Position numbers and translations under genes: made by a program. A stretch of DNA of 9,303 bases, from the NCBI GenBank assembly GCA_003648085.1, contig QMOC01000063.1, forward strand, positions 1 through 9,303, read 5' to 3'. This document shows positions 1 to 7,614 of the stretch, piece by piece. Source of the stretch: Chloroflexota bacterium. Its GTDB lineage: Bacteria; Chloroflexota; Anaerolineae; B4-G1. The notes under the pieces are model-generated. The model made no database searches, was not told the origin of the DNA, and worked only from the letters and a program-made list of their open reading frames with translations. Each line of letters begins with the position of its first letter. Within the stretch, counting starts at the first letter, position 1.

Positions 1-245
1 AACGGCTGAAGTACGACATCGAGTACATGGAACACCAATCGTTGTGGCTGGATTGCAAAATCGCTTTCTATACGATACTTGAGTTCATTCCGCCCCTCCG
101 CAGACGTCGTTTTCAAAAAGAGACATATCCTCCACAAGCTAATACAATAGCACAGTTCAACTGCAATTCCAGTGTGGAAACCTCACACTGGCTTAACCCC
201 TTCGGGATGCCACAACCGCAAGGAGAGGGCGATGACCATCATTGA
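1..245 (+). CDS. Sugar transferase (undecaprenyl-phosphate phosphoglycosyl transferase), C-terminal fragment
   Basis: Only the last ~81 codons are present; the first complete codon is at position 3 and the gene begins outside the window. The visible start, RLKYDIEYMEHQSLWLDCKI, is the typical end of bacterial sugar transferases (WbaP/WcaJ/PglC family), in which a [KR]-x-x-[YD]-D-x-x-Y-[IVM]-E-x-x-S-x-x-L-D-x-K-I block closes the catalytic domain. The same block occurs in the complete transferase at 2450-3040 as KLNLDLYYVENRSFSLDMRI. The family moves a phospho-sugar from an NDP-sugar to undecaprenyl phosphate at the inner membrane face. After the conserved block come RRRR and about 45 unrecognised residues, so the tail is longer than I would expect. 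The reading frame ends 14 nt inside the next gene, suggesting translational coupling. Family is fairly certain; substrate and full length cannot be seen. Confidence 0.75.
   Translation, partial: RLKYDIEYMEHQSLWLDCKIAFYTILEFIPPLRRRRFQKETYPPQANTIAQFNCNSSVETSHWLNPFGMPQPQGEGDDHH
221..226 (+). promoter_or_regulatory. Ribosome binding site deciding the GNAT start
   Basis: AGGAGA with 5 nt before the ATG at 232. It lies inside the coding sequence of the preceding sugar transferase fragment, 17-22 nt before that gene's stop codon. It favours 232 over the upstream in-frame ATG at 172. Confidence 0.7.
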
Positions 246-1221
246 TCTAAAAACTCATCCCGTCACCGGCTGGAAGCAAACAGTCATAGATAACTATGCT
301 TTTCTACCCTACTGGTGGATCCGTGGCGTCACGTCTCAGAGCCGCCAGGCACTGATGAGCCAGGAACTGGACAAAATCCTGGCAACCGAGAAAACTCGTC
401 TTTTAGGATATATATCCGACAGGGGCGATTTGCTCGGATTTGCCCAGATGCACCGGCTGGAGTGGGACACGAATCACTTTGGCTTTGAAATATGGCGTCT
501 GGATCACCTGGGGGCATGGGATACGGCCCGACAATCAACTGTCGCCAAGGACTTAGTCCAGGGGAGCCTTCAGGTTGCACATGAACAAGGCTGCCAGAAT
601 CTTCAGGCCAGGATACCTATAGACAACCTGTCCGCTATCCATGCCCTGGAGAGTAGCGGCTTTCAAACGATGGAGATTCAAACCATCTGGATATTCAATC
701 TGACCAAGTCGCCTATACCTCCCAAAGCAAACCCTCATCTGGTCCGTGATTTTGAGCCCACTGACACAGAGGCGCTGATCAAACTGGCGCGCACGGTCTA
801 CGCCCCAATACCTCACCGTTCCCATGTGGATCCACACCTATCACCAAAAGCCGGCAATGAGTTATGGGTCGAGTGGATACGCAACGCCTGTTCCGGTCAA
901 TTGGCCGATCACATTGCCGTCGCCGAAAGCAATGGAGAAATCATTGGATATTCCACAATGAAGTACCATAGCGATCACGATGGGTTCTGCAATGCTCGGA
1001 TCGCCGAATTGGGTCTGGGGGCTATGGCTCCCAATTTTCGCAACCGGGGCATTGTAACTGATGTGGTGATCCACAACCTGGAATGGCTGGAACACCGCCA
1101 AGCCGATTTCTGCTTTGTCGGCACACAGGGTAATAACATTCCTCCGCAAAGAGTGTGGCTTAAGGTCGGGTTCAAGCCCGCCATGATGAGACTCACCTTA
1201 CATTACTGGACAAATGATTAG
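232..1221 (+). CDS. Two-domain GNAT N-acetyltransferase, WecD-like; probable amino-sugar acyltransferase
   Basis: Predicted soluble 329-residue enzyme that would move an acyl group from acyl-CoA to an amine. The N-terminal half carries LEWDTNHFGF (residues 76-85), close to the [LP]-x-WD-[ST]-x-[FH]-FG-[FY] motif of WecD-type dTDP-4-amino-sugar acetyltransferases, and ends with a GNAT-like NLSAIHALESSGF (132-144). The C-terminal half is a second GNAT fold with AELGLGAMAPNFRNRGI (258-274), which holds the R-N-R-G-I acetyl-CoA pyrophosphate loop. It ends in TQGNNIPPQRVWLKVGF (298-314), the usual N-x-x-[PA]-x-x-x-[WY]-x-K-x-GF signature. The start at 232 is chosen because AGGAGA lies at 221-226; an ATG at 172 is in frame but has no such site and would add 20 unrelated residues. 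The gene overlaps its neighbours on both sides. Next to an aminotransferase and a 4,6-dehydratase, the likely substrate is a nucleotide-linked 4-amino-6-deoxy sugar; this is inference. Confidence 0.85.
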   Translation: MTIIDLKTHPVTGWKQTVIDNYAFLPYWWIRGVTSQSRQALMSQELDKILATEKTRLLGYISDRGDLLGFAQMHRLEWDTNHFGFEIWRLDHLGAWDTARQSTVAKDLVQGSLQVAHEQGCQNLQARIPIDNLSAIHALESSGFQTMEIQTIWIFNLTKSPIPPKANPHLVRDFEPTDTEALIKLARTVYAPIPHRSHVDPHLSPKAGNELWVEWIRNACSGQLADHIAVAESNGEIIGYSTMKYHSDHDGFCNARIAELGLGAMAPNFRNRGIVTDVVIHNLEWLEHRQADFCFVGTQGNNIPPQRVWLKVGFKPAMMRLTLHYWTND

Positions 1222-2428
1222 AAGCATGGCAACAATGCAAACAACCGCGAATTCAATTGACGCACCGGTACGCAGGACGTTTTTACCATTCAATCAGCCC
1301 GACATTGGGCAGGCTGAGATTGATGAAGTGGTGGACACACTGCGCTCCGGTTGGATTACCACCGGTCCCAAGACCAAAGAATTCGAGCGCCGCTTTGCTG
1401 AGTACATCGGTGTTCGTCATGCCATTGCCGTCAATTCGTGCACGGGGGGGCTACACATTGCGCTGGCTGCCGCAGGCGTTGGTCCAGGGGACGAGGTGAT
1501 TGTGCCGACGATGACTTTTTGTGCAACGGCCAACGTAGTGGTCCATCTGGGGGCCACTCCCATCGTCGTGGACGTGGAACCGGACACGCTCAATATTGAC
1601 CCGCAGTGCCTGGAAGCCGCCATCACACCCCGGACAAAAGCGGTGATACCGGTGCACCTGTATGGGCATCCCTGTGATATGGACCGCATCAGCGAGATCG
1701 CCAAAGTCCACCGACTGCTCATTATCGAGGACGCAGCCCACGCGGTGGCGGCGGAATGGCGCGGCCGGCGCGTGGGCACGCTCAGCCCAGCCACAGTGTT
1801 CAGTTTCTACGCGACTAAGAACCTCACCACTGCCGAGGGGGGGATGATCACCACTGACGATGACGAATACGGTGAACGAATGCGTGTCTGGTCGCTCCAC
1901 GGGATCAGCCGTGACGCCTGGAAGCGATACTCGGCTGAAGGTTCGTGGTACTACGAGGTTTCCGTCCCCGGCTTCAAGTATAACCTCGCAGACTTGCAGT
2001 CAGCGTTGGGGTTGCATCAGTTGGCCCGTCTGGAAGTGATGGTCCAACGACGAACAGAATTGGCTGCCAGGTACCACGCCGGACTGTGCGATCTGCCTGA
2101 GATTGAACTACCCACCGTCCGTTCCGGCATCCGGCATGCCTGGCATCTATACGTGATTCGATTGCGACTGGAGAGATTAGAAATCAATCGGGCTGAGTTC
2201 ATCGAGCGCCTTAAGTCGGAAGGGATCGGCACCTCCGTGCATTTTATCCCATTACATCGCCATCCCTATTACCGGAATCGCTTCGGCTTTCAACCCGCGG
2301 ACTTTCCCGTCGCGGACGCTGCCTACGAGCGCCTGATTTCGCTGCCCCTTTACACACGGATGACCGAGCGTGACGTGGATGATGTGGTCAAGGCCGTGCA
2401 CCGTGTTGTGCAGCGCAATCGGCGGTAG
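1214..2428 (+). CDS. DegT/DnrJ/EryC1/StrS-family PLP sugar aminotransferase (PglE/WecE-like)
   Basis: PLP enzyme expected to transfer an amino group, usually from glutamate, to the C4 keto group of an NDP-4-keto-6-deoxy sugar. Family landmarks are in order: GWITTGPKTKEFE near residue 46, NSCTGGLHIAL (74-84), PGDEVIVPTMTF (91-102) and IEDAAHA (171-177). In the last, Asp173 should contact the PLP ring nitrogen. SFYATKNLTTAEGG (197-210) supplies the Schiff-base lysine Lys202, encoded by AAG at 1817. GFKYNLADLQSALGLHQL and SVHFIPLHRHPYYR complete the family pattern. At 404 residues it is slightly longer than usual, from an N-terminal extension. The start is uncertain: ATG 1214 overlaps the GNAT stop by 8 nt, but ATGs at 1226 and 1235 are in frame and none has a strong Shine-Dalgarno sequence. 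It could feed either the GNAT or another acyltransferase. Confidence 0.92.
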   Translation: MIRSMATMQTTANSIDAPVRRTFLPFNQPDIGQAEIDEVVDTLRSGWITTGPKTKEFERRFAEYIGVRHAIAVNSCTGGLHIALAAAGVGPGDEVIVPTMTFCATANVVVHLGATPIVVDVEPDTLNIDPQCLEAAITPRTKAVIPVHLYGHPCDMDRISEIAKVHRLLIIEDAAHAVAAEWRGRRVGTLSPATVFSFYATKNLTTAEGGMITTDDDEYGERMRVWSLHGISRDAWKRYSAEGSWYYEVSVPGFKYNLADLQSALGLHQLARLEVMVQRRTELAARYHAGLCDLPEIELPTVRSGIRHAWHLYVIRLRLERLEINRAEFIERLKSEGIGTSVHFIPLHRHPYYRNRFGFQPADFPVADAAYERLISLPLYTRMTERDVDDVVKAVHRVVQRNRR

Positions 2429-2436
2429 ATCGGGAC

Positions 2437-2441
2437 AGGAG
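2437..2441 (+). promoter_or_regulatory. Ribosome binding site deciding the PglC-like start
   Basis: AGGAG, 8 nt before ATG 2450 but only 2 nt before the alternative GTG 2444, so translation should begin at 2450. Confidence 0.65.
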
Positions 2442-2449
2442 TTGTGACA

Positions 2450-3040
2450 ATGGTCAAGCGCGTCTTCGACACTGCAGTTGCGCTGATTGGTCTGATCGCC
2501 CTCGCTCCTGTCTTCGCTGTGATTGCGGTTTTGATCAAACTTGACTCGCCTGGCCCTGTGTTCTTCAAGGGCAAACGAGTAGGTCAACAGGGAAAGATTT
2601 TCCATATTCTCAAGTTCCGAAGCATGGTTGCCGCTGCTCCCCAAAAGGGCCCGGCAATCACCTGCAAAGATGACCCGAGGGTTACCGGGATAGGCAGGTT
2701 CTTACGAAAGACCAAATTGGACGAACTGCCCGGTCTGATCAATGTCCTGAGGGGAGAAATGAGCCTGGTCGGTCCAAGGCCAGAAGCGCCCACCTGGGTT
2801 GAACGCTATACACCCCAGCAACGGGCTGTGTTGACCGTCAAGCCTGGTATTACAGGATTGGCTCAGGTCAAATACAGGAATGAGGAAGAGTTACTGAGTA
2901 GCGCCAATCTGGAGGCAGAGTATCTTAAGATTATGAATGACAAACTGAACCTGGATTTGTACTATGTGGAGAACCGTTCGTTCAGTTTGGACATGCGCAT
3001 TCTCATGAAAACGGCGGCGGTGCTTCTTAGATGGTCCTAG
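2450..3040 (+). CDS. Small PglC-like monotopic phosphoglycosyl transferase
   Basis: A 196-residue enzyme that would transfer a phospho-sugar from its UDP-sugar to undecaprenyl phosphate, starting a lipid-linked glycan at the cytoplasmic membrane face. KRVFD (3-7) is followed by a hydrophobic stretch, residues 8-30, with Pro20, matching the reentrant membrane helix of PglC. Then come SPGPVFFKGKRVG (33-45), LKFRSM (54-59), DDPRVTGIGRFLRKTKLDELP (from 74) with the catalytic Asp91-Glu92 pair, and GEMSLVGPRPE (102-112). The size matches minimal PglC/WbaP catalytic cores with no extra N-terminal membrane domain. The start is at ATG 2450 because AGGAG at 2437-2441 is 8 nt upstream; the in-frame GTG at 2444 is too close to that site. 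The gene lies 21 nt after the aminotransferase and 55 nt before the dehydratase, the arrangement of a bacillosamine-type module. Its sugar specificity is inferred. Confidence 0.92.
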   Translation: MVKRVFDTAVALIGLIALAPVFAVIAVLIKLDSPGPVFFKGKRVGQQGKIFHILKFRSMVAAAPQKGPAITCKDDPRVTGIGRFLRKTKLDELPGLINVLRGEMSLVGPRPEAPTWVERYTPQQRAVLTVKPGITGLAQVKYRNEEELLSSANLEAEYLKIMNDKLNLDLYYVENRSFSLDMRILMKTAAVLLRWS

Positions 3041-3081
3041 ACAATCCAGATGAGGGTTCTATCAAGACCACCGACCCTATC

Positions 3082-3086
3082 AGGAG
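3082..3086 (+). promoter_or_regulatory. Ribosome binding site deciding the dehydratase start
   Basis: AGGAG directly abuts an ATG at 3087 (no spacer) but has a 9-nt spacer to the in-frame ATG at 3096. The inner start is therefore the plausible one. The rest of the 55-nt gap after the sugar transferase shows no other signal. Confidence 0.65.
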
Positions 3087-3095
3087 ATGGTAACC

Positions 3096-5105
3096 ATGGT
3101 CATCCACAATTCAGACCTTCTCAAGCAGTACATACGCCGGATCATTCTTGACCTGCTGATCATTCCTTTTGCTTTCTACCTGGCCTGGCTTATTCGCTTC
3201 GATGGTCATATTCCGGCAAAGGAATGGGGGGCGCTGACCAGACACATAGCGCCAATGGCTTTCGTCTACATCACCATCAAACTGGTATGTGGCATCTACC
3301 GGCGACTATGGGCCTATGCCAGTTTCCGCGACATCATCCTACTATCCGAGACGGTCGGTCTGGGCACGTTGATCCTGGTTGTGGTCAACTTTGCACTTAC
3401 CAGTCACTACTCCTACCGGTTATCAACCGGCGGTCTGATTATCGGTGGCCTTTTGACTTTGACGCTTTCCACGATGGCCAAGTACCGACACCAATTGATC
3501 GCCATGTTCTTCGCCCCCTGGCTTCGACGGATGAAGTCGAATCCAGAGCGCGTGCTGATTGTGGGTGTCAACGAAGCAGCACAACAGTTGGCGACCCAAA
3601 TATACCTGCGAAAGTGCGAGATGGATTATGAACTGGTGGGCTTTATAGACAGTTATAACGGCAAGGGCATGAACATCAATGGTGTGGAGATCCTGGGGGC
3701 ACCAGATCAAATCCCAGCATTGGTACGCGACAAACAGGTTGATGTCATCATCATCGCCCGCCAGCCCTCCGACCGAGAGGAGAGGTGGCAACTCATCTCC
3801 ACCTGCCTGGAAACCGCAGCCCAGGTCAAAGTCTTGCCAGATATGGTCGAGGTCATCGAGGGCCGTTACGAAGACCCCCTCACCCTTCGGGACGTGAGCA
3901 TAGATGACATCCTGGGCCGCACGCCGGCGACCGTGAATGCCGAGTCGTGTCAGCGTATCCTGGCAGATAAAGTGGTTCTGGTAACCGGCGCCGCCGGCTC
4001 CATTGGCTCAGAACTATGCCGGCAGATCTTGCGTTTCAAGCCGCGACTATTGCTGGCGCTGGACAACAACGAAAGTGGATTGTATGAACTGAACCTGGAG
4101 ATCAACCGCAACGGACGATCCCCCCTGCAATTGGTCGTGGCCGATATTACCGACTGGGGCAAGATGAATAGGGTCTTCCAACAGTACGGGCCGCAGGTGG
4201 TCTTTCACGCCGCAGCATATAAGCATGTACCTCTGCTGGAGTATCATCCTGACGAAGCCTTACGGGTCAACATAATGGGGACGGTCATCGTCAGCGAGGT
4301 AGCACATAGATATGAGGCGGAGCGATTTGTTTTCATCTCCACCGACAAAGCGGTCAACCCCAGCAGCATAATGGGGGCCAGCAAACGCATCGGTGAACTG
4401 TGGATCAAGAGCCTATCGAAACATGGTGACACGATTTTTACTACTGTGCGCTTTGGCAACGTCGTCGGCAGTCGCGGGAGTGTGCTGCCAACGTTCGCCA
4501 AGCAAATCGAGTTGGGCGGTCCTGTAACAGTGACCCACCCCGAAATGACGCGCTTCTTTATGAGCATTCCGGAGGCCGTCAGCCTGGTCCTTCAGGCCGC
4601 AACCTTTAGTCATAGCGGCGAAATTCTAATGTTGGAAATGGGAGAGGAAGTGTCAATTCTGAGCCTAGCCCAGCGTATGATCCGCTTAAAGGGCTTACGG
4701 ATCCACAAGGATATTGAGATAAAATTCGTTGGAATCCGCCCCGGAGAAAAACTTCATGAAGAGTTGGCCTATAGTGAGGAGCTGAAAGAAACGACACCGC
4801 ATCCAAATATCTACCGACTGCAAAGCCCCAACGGTTCAATAGATCGCGAAACCCTCCTGGGAGTGATCCTGATCTTAAATCACAGTCTGCGCATGAGCAA
4901 TGGAGAGCAGTTGGTACGGGAAGGGATCTTTCAGATCGCTTCCCATGATATTGACGGCTTCCTAAACAGAGTGACCGGCCTGGATCTGACGCGAGACTGG
5001 CATCAACTGGCCGAGGGTGGCGCTACGAGGGTGCAGACGGGAGGCACGGTCGTGCACCCAATCAAGAGGCACATTGCAGAGAGTGCCCTACCCGTGCCAG
5101 GCTAA
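3096..5105 (+). CDS. Membrane-anchored NDP-sugar 4,6-dehydratase, PglF/WbpM/CapD-like
   Basis: A 669-residue integral membrane enzyme of the extended SDR superfamily. It is expected to convert UDP-N-acetylhexosamine to a UDP-4-keto-6-deoxy-N-acetylhexosamine. Four probable membrane helices lie near residues 16-35, 51-68, 80-101 and 112-127. A first Rossmann-like domain begins at RVLIVGVNEAAQQ (152-164). The catalytic domain begins at VVLVTGAAGSIGSEL (293-307), the nucleotide-binding glycine motif. FISTDKAVNPSSIMGASKR (413-431) shows the subfamily feature in which Met426 replaces the usual SDR tyrosine while Lys430 is kept. EMTRFFMSIPEA and IRPGEKLHEEL follow. Length and membrane domain match full-length PglF/WbpM and not the short, soluble FlaA1/PseB. 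AGGAG at 3082-3086 abuts the ATG at 3087 and is spaced 9 nt from the ATG at 3096, so 3096 is preferred. The last 40 residues are not recognised. Confidence 0.93.
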   Translation: MVIHNSDLLKQYIRRIILDLLIIPFAFYLAWLIRFDGHIPAKEWGALTRHIAPMAFVYITIKLVCGIYRRLWAYASFRDIILLSETVGLGTLILVVVNFALTSHYSYRLSTGGLIIGGLLTLTLSTMAKYRHQLIAMFFAPWLRRMKSNPERVLIVGVNEAAQQLATQIYLRKCEMDYELVGFIDSYNGKGMNINGVEILGAPDQIPALVRDKQVDVIIIARQPSDREERWQLISTCLETAAQVKVLPDMVEVIEGRYEDPLTLRDVSIDDILGRTPATVNAESCQRILADKVVLVTGAAGSIGSELCRQILRFKPRLLLALDNNESGLYELNLEINRNGRSPLQLVVADITDWGKMNRVFQQYGPQVVFHAAAYKHVPLLEYHPDEALRVNIMGTVIVSEVAHRYEAERFVFISTDKAVNPSSIMGASKRIGELWIKSLSKHGDTIFTTVRFGNVVGSRGSVLPTFAKQIELGGPVTVTHPEMTRFFMSIPEAVSLVLQAATFSHSGEILMLEMGEEVSILSLAQRMIRLKGLRIHKDIEIKFVGIRPGEKLHEELAYSEELKETTPHPNIYRLQSPNGSIDRETLLGVILILNHSLRMSNGEQLVREGIFQIASHDIDGFLNRVTGLDLTRDWHQLAEGGATRVQTGGTVVHPIKRHIAESALPVPG

Positions 5106-5124
5106 GTGGGGAGATTATCGCACG

Positions 5125-7011
5125 ATGAAGTATGAGGTAGTGTTAGGCAACGAAGCCATCGCCTTGGGGCTGGTGGAGCAAGGATGCCGGATTGTCACGG
5201 CCTATCCAGGCACGCCCAGTTCCGAGATTCTGGCCGGCGTGATAAAGTACAAGAAGCGATTCGCCCGCCGGGTGTACACCGAATGGTCGGTCAACGAAAA
5301 GGTCGCCTTTGAGATTGCACTGGCGGCCAGTTGGACAGGGCTACGGGCAGCGGTGGCGATGAAACAGGTGGGCCTGAACGTGGCGGCCGATCCGCTGTTC
5401 AGCGCCGCTTACCTGGGAGTCAAAGGTGGACTTGTGGTCATCCCGGCCGACGATCCCGGCCCCTACTCCTCCCAAACTGAGCAGGACTCTCGGTTGATGG
5501 CGCTCAGTGCCAAAGTGCCAGTCTTTGATCCGGCGACTCCAGCCGAGGCCAGGGCAATGGTCGCACCAGCCTTCGCCCTCTCAGAGCGCTTCGGCCTGCC
5601 GGTCATCCTACGCCCCACCACGCGGCTATGTCACGCCCGTCAGAGCCTGGCCCTGGACGAAACCCAGCCCGACACTGCGATTCCAGTCGTCAAATTTCGC
5701 AAAGACCCGCCGCGCTGGGCGGCCACTCCCAGGATGCGCTATCAGTTGCACGTCGCACTCAACGACAAACTGCGCCAGGTTGAAGCAGAATTTGCCAGAT
5801 CGCCGCTCAACTACGTGGTGGATGAAGGCACCTCCGACCGAATAGGAGTGATCGCTTCGGGCGTCGCCTTTCATACGGCGCGGCAGGCGATACTAGAGTT
5901 GGGGGTGTCGGTGCCACTACTCAAAATCGGCACACCCTACCCGCTACCACAAGAGTTGGTGGGTCGGTTCATGGCGGGCTTGCGGACAGTGGTGGTGCTG
6001 GAAGAGCCGGATGCCTGCATCGAGTTGCAACTGCCCGATCGAAGCCATGTTCGAGGCCGGCTAGATGGCACAGTCCCGGCTGCCGGTGAATTTTCGCCGG
6101 AAGCCATCTCCGCTGTTTTGGCCGAAGTGCTCACCGACGCGGGCTATAAAGTCAACCCGCCCCCCAATGATCCCGATTTACAGAACCTGGTCAGGTCTCT
6201 CTCTCTGCCGGTACGCAGGCCGAGTATGTGTCCGGGCTGTGCGCATCGCTCGACCTTTTTTGCCCTCAAACGCGAGTTCGGCCCCCAGACCATTTTGCCG
6301 AGCGACATCGGTTGCTACACTCTGGGCATCAACCTGCGTGCTGTGGATACCTGCGTGGATATGGGCGCCTCGGTGAGTATGGCCACTGGTTTCTACCAGG
6401 CTAACCGACTGGTGGGGGATACCCGCCCGATTATAGCCACTATCGGCGATTCCACTTTTCTGCACTCGGGCCTGGAACCGCTGGTCAACGCAGTGCACAC
6501 CGGAGCACGTTTCGTGCTCATCATCCTGGATAATCACACGACTGCTATGACTGGCTTTCAGCCCACTGCTGCCAGTGAAATACTGGCCGAGGATAGTGAC
6601 ATCGCCCGCAAGGTGAAGATCGCCGATTTAGTGCGTGCCTGCGGCGTGACCTTTGTTGAAGTGGCCGATCCCTACGAGCATAATGCTTTCCGCAGCATCC
6701 TGCGCCGGGCTTATGACCACTCCCAGGCACCGGAAGGCGGGGTAGCAGTGGTCATTGCCGACCGTCCCTGTGTCCTCTACGACCCGTCGCCGCTCCACCA
6801 GAACCTTACGCCGGTGGTGGTCATAGAAGAGTGCGACGGCTGTGGCTACTGCGTGGAGGCCTTTGAGTGCCCAGCCCTCGTGCTACGACCAGACAAGAGC
6901 CGAGTAGACGTAGACTATAAGATTTGCGTGGCGTGCGGACAGTGTATTGACGCCTGCTACAAGGGCTTTATCGTGCCCCAGGAGGCAGAAACTGAGGATG
7001 TTGAAAGATGA
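5125..7011 (+). CDS. iorA: Indolepyruvate:ferredoxin oxidoreductase, alpha subunit
   Basis: Thiamine-diphosphate and iron-sulfur subunit of the cytoplasmic enzyme that oxidatively decarboxylates arylpyruvates with CoA, giving aryl-acetyl-CoA, CO2 and reduced ferredoxin. The 628 residues hold an N-terminal pyrimidine-binding domain, with GNEAIALG (8-15), AYPGTPSSEIL (26-36), the EWSVNEKVAFE segment (53-63) and MKQVGLNVAADPL (79-91). The diphosphate-binding domain has CPGCAHRSTF (369-378), SDIGCYTLGI (393-402) and the GDS...DNHTTAMTG motif (441-477). The C-terminal ferredoxin domain has Cys570, 573, 576 and 582 (CDGCGYC then CP), and Cys601, 604, 607 and 611, giving two 4Fe-4S sites; the last Cys is followed by Tyr instead of the common Pro. 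The start at 5125 is supported by GGGGAG at 5108-5113; an in-frame ATG at 5017 would lie inside the dehydratase gene. It lies 19 nt after the dehydratase. Confidence 0.96.
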   Translation: MKYEVVLGNEAIALGLVEQGCRIVTAYPGTPSSEILAGVIKYKKRFARRVYTEWSVNEKVAFEIALAASWTGLRAAVAMKQVGLNVAADPLFSAAYLGVKGGLVVIPADDPGPYSSQTEQDSRLMALSAKVPVFDPATPAEARAMVAPAFALSERFGLPVILRPTTRLCHARQSLALDETQPDTAIPVVKFRKDPPRWAATPRMRYQLHVALNDKLRQVEAEFARSPLNYVVDEGTSDRIGVIASGVAFHTARQAILELGVSVPLLKIGTPYPLPQELVGRFMAGLRTVVVLEEPDACIELQLPDRSHVRGRLDGTVPAAGEFSPEAISAVLAEVLTDAGYKVNPPPNDPDLQNLVRSLSLPVRRPSMCPGCAHRSTFFALKREFGPQTILPSDIGCYTLGINLRAVDTCVDMGASVSMATGFYQANRLVGDTRPIIATIGDSTFLHSGLEPLVNAVHTGARFVLIILDNHTTAMTGFQPTAASEILAEDSDIARKVKIADLVRACGVTFVEVADPYEHNAFRSILRRAYDHSQAPEGGVAVVIADRPCVLYDPSPLHQNLTPVVVIEECDGCGYCVEAFECPALVLRPDKSRVDVDYKICVACGQCIDACYKGFIVPQEAETEDVER

Positions 7012-7613
7012 ACCAGCGACCACCAAGTCCCCCTGATCCTATGGAACTCAAGATTGTCCTCGCTGGCCTGGGCGGGCAAGGGGTCATTTTCACCACCCGC
7101 CTGCTGGCACAGACAGCCGTGGCCCTCGGACAGCCGGTGATGGCCTCCGAAGTTCATGGTATGAGCCAGCGCGGCGGCTCGGTGGTCTCGCACCTCAAGA
7201 TCGGCGGGAGCAAAGCGCCCCTCATCCGACGCGGCACCGCTGACCTGTTGCTGGCACTGGAACCGAATGAGGCAGTTCGCAACCTGCCTTTTCTGCGCCG
7301 GGGCGGCATCGCCTTTGTCAATGCCGAAAACAGCCTGCAACCGGAGGTAGCGGAGCACCTGGAACGGCTTGAGATTCAGGTACTATCTCTGCCAGCGAGT
7401 CGTATGGCAATGGAACTCGGCTCCATCGCGGTGACTAACGTGATTCTGGTCGGTTTCGCTGCCGCACATTCATCCTTGCCGCTGCCTATTGATACGTTGA
7501 GGGAAACCCTGACGACCATGGCGCGCCGGAGGCGGGAACTGAACCTGCAGGCCCTAGAAGCGGGCTACCGTGCAGGATGCAGGATGCAGGAGGCAGGAAG
7601 TATGAGGTTGTGA
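7008..7613 (+). CDS. iorB: Indolepyruvate:ferredoxin oxidoreductase, beta subunit
   Basis: A 201-residue subunit of the pyruvate ferredoxin oxidoreductase gamma type; it pairs with IorA. ELKIVLAGLGGQGVIFTTRL (13-32) holds the glycine loop GLGGQG, and SEVHGMSQRGGSVVSHLKIG (48-67) is the second hallmark of the family. Length is normal for IorB. ATG 7008 overlaps the iorA stop by 4 nt, typical of translational coupling between subunits made in equal amount. An in-frame ATG at 7041, nearer the conserved domain, has no Shine-Dalgarno sequence, so the 7008 start is preferred although its first 11 residues (Pro-rich) are not conserved-looking. The 3' end contains a tandem heptamer that encodes an unconserved tail (about residues 188-198). 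Confidence 0.95.
   Translation: MNQRPPSPPDPMELKIVLAGLGGQGVIFTTRLLAQTAVALGQPVMASEVHGMSQRGGSVVSHLKIGGSKAPLIRRGTADLLLALEPNEAVRNLPFLRRGGIAFVNAENSLQPEVAEHLERLEIQVLSLPASRMAMELGSIAVTNVILVGFAAAHSSLPLPIDTLRETLTTMARRRRELNLQALEAGYRAGCRMQEAGSMRL
7571..7598 (+). repeat. Tandem heptamer, four units, in the 3' end of iorB
   Basis: Three exact TGCAGGA units (7571-7577, 7578-7584, 7585-7591) and one GGCAGGA (7592-7598). The unit length is not a multiple of three, so gain or loss of one unit would change the IorB C-terminus and where its stop falls relative to the next gene. It also creates an AGGAGG at 7588-7593, which is too far (21 nt) from ATG 7615 to be that gene's main ribosome binding site; GAGG at 7604-7607 is better placed. 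Confidence 0.85.
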
Positions 7614-7614
7614 A

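Noticed and set aside
172..231. Upstream in-frame start for the GNAT gene
   Set aside because: No Shine-Dalgarno sequence, while AGGAGA is well placed for ATG 232.
1451..1900. Long antisense open frame opposite the aminotransferase
   Set aside because: Shadow of a well-supported PLP aminotransferase on the + strand; its translation shows no family motif.
5017..5124. Upstream in-frame start for iorA inside the dehydratase gene
   Set aside because: Would add 36 unrelated residues before the conserved KYEVVLGNEA start, and would overlap 89 nt of the dehydratase; the 5125 start has GGGGAG upstream.
6178..6537. Antisense open frame opposite iorA
   Set aside because: Lies over the conserved thiamine-diphosphate-binding domain of iorA; no motif and no start signal.
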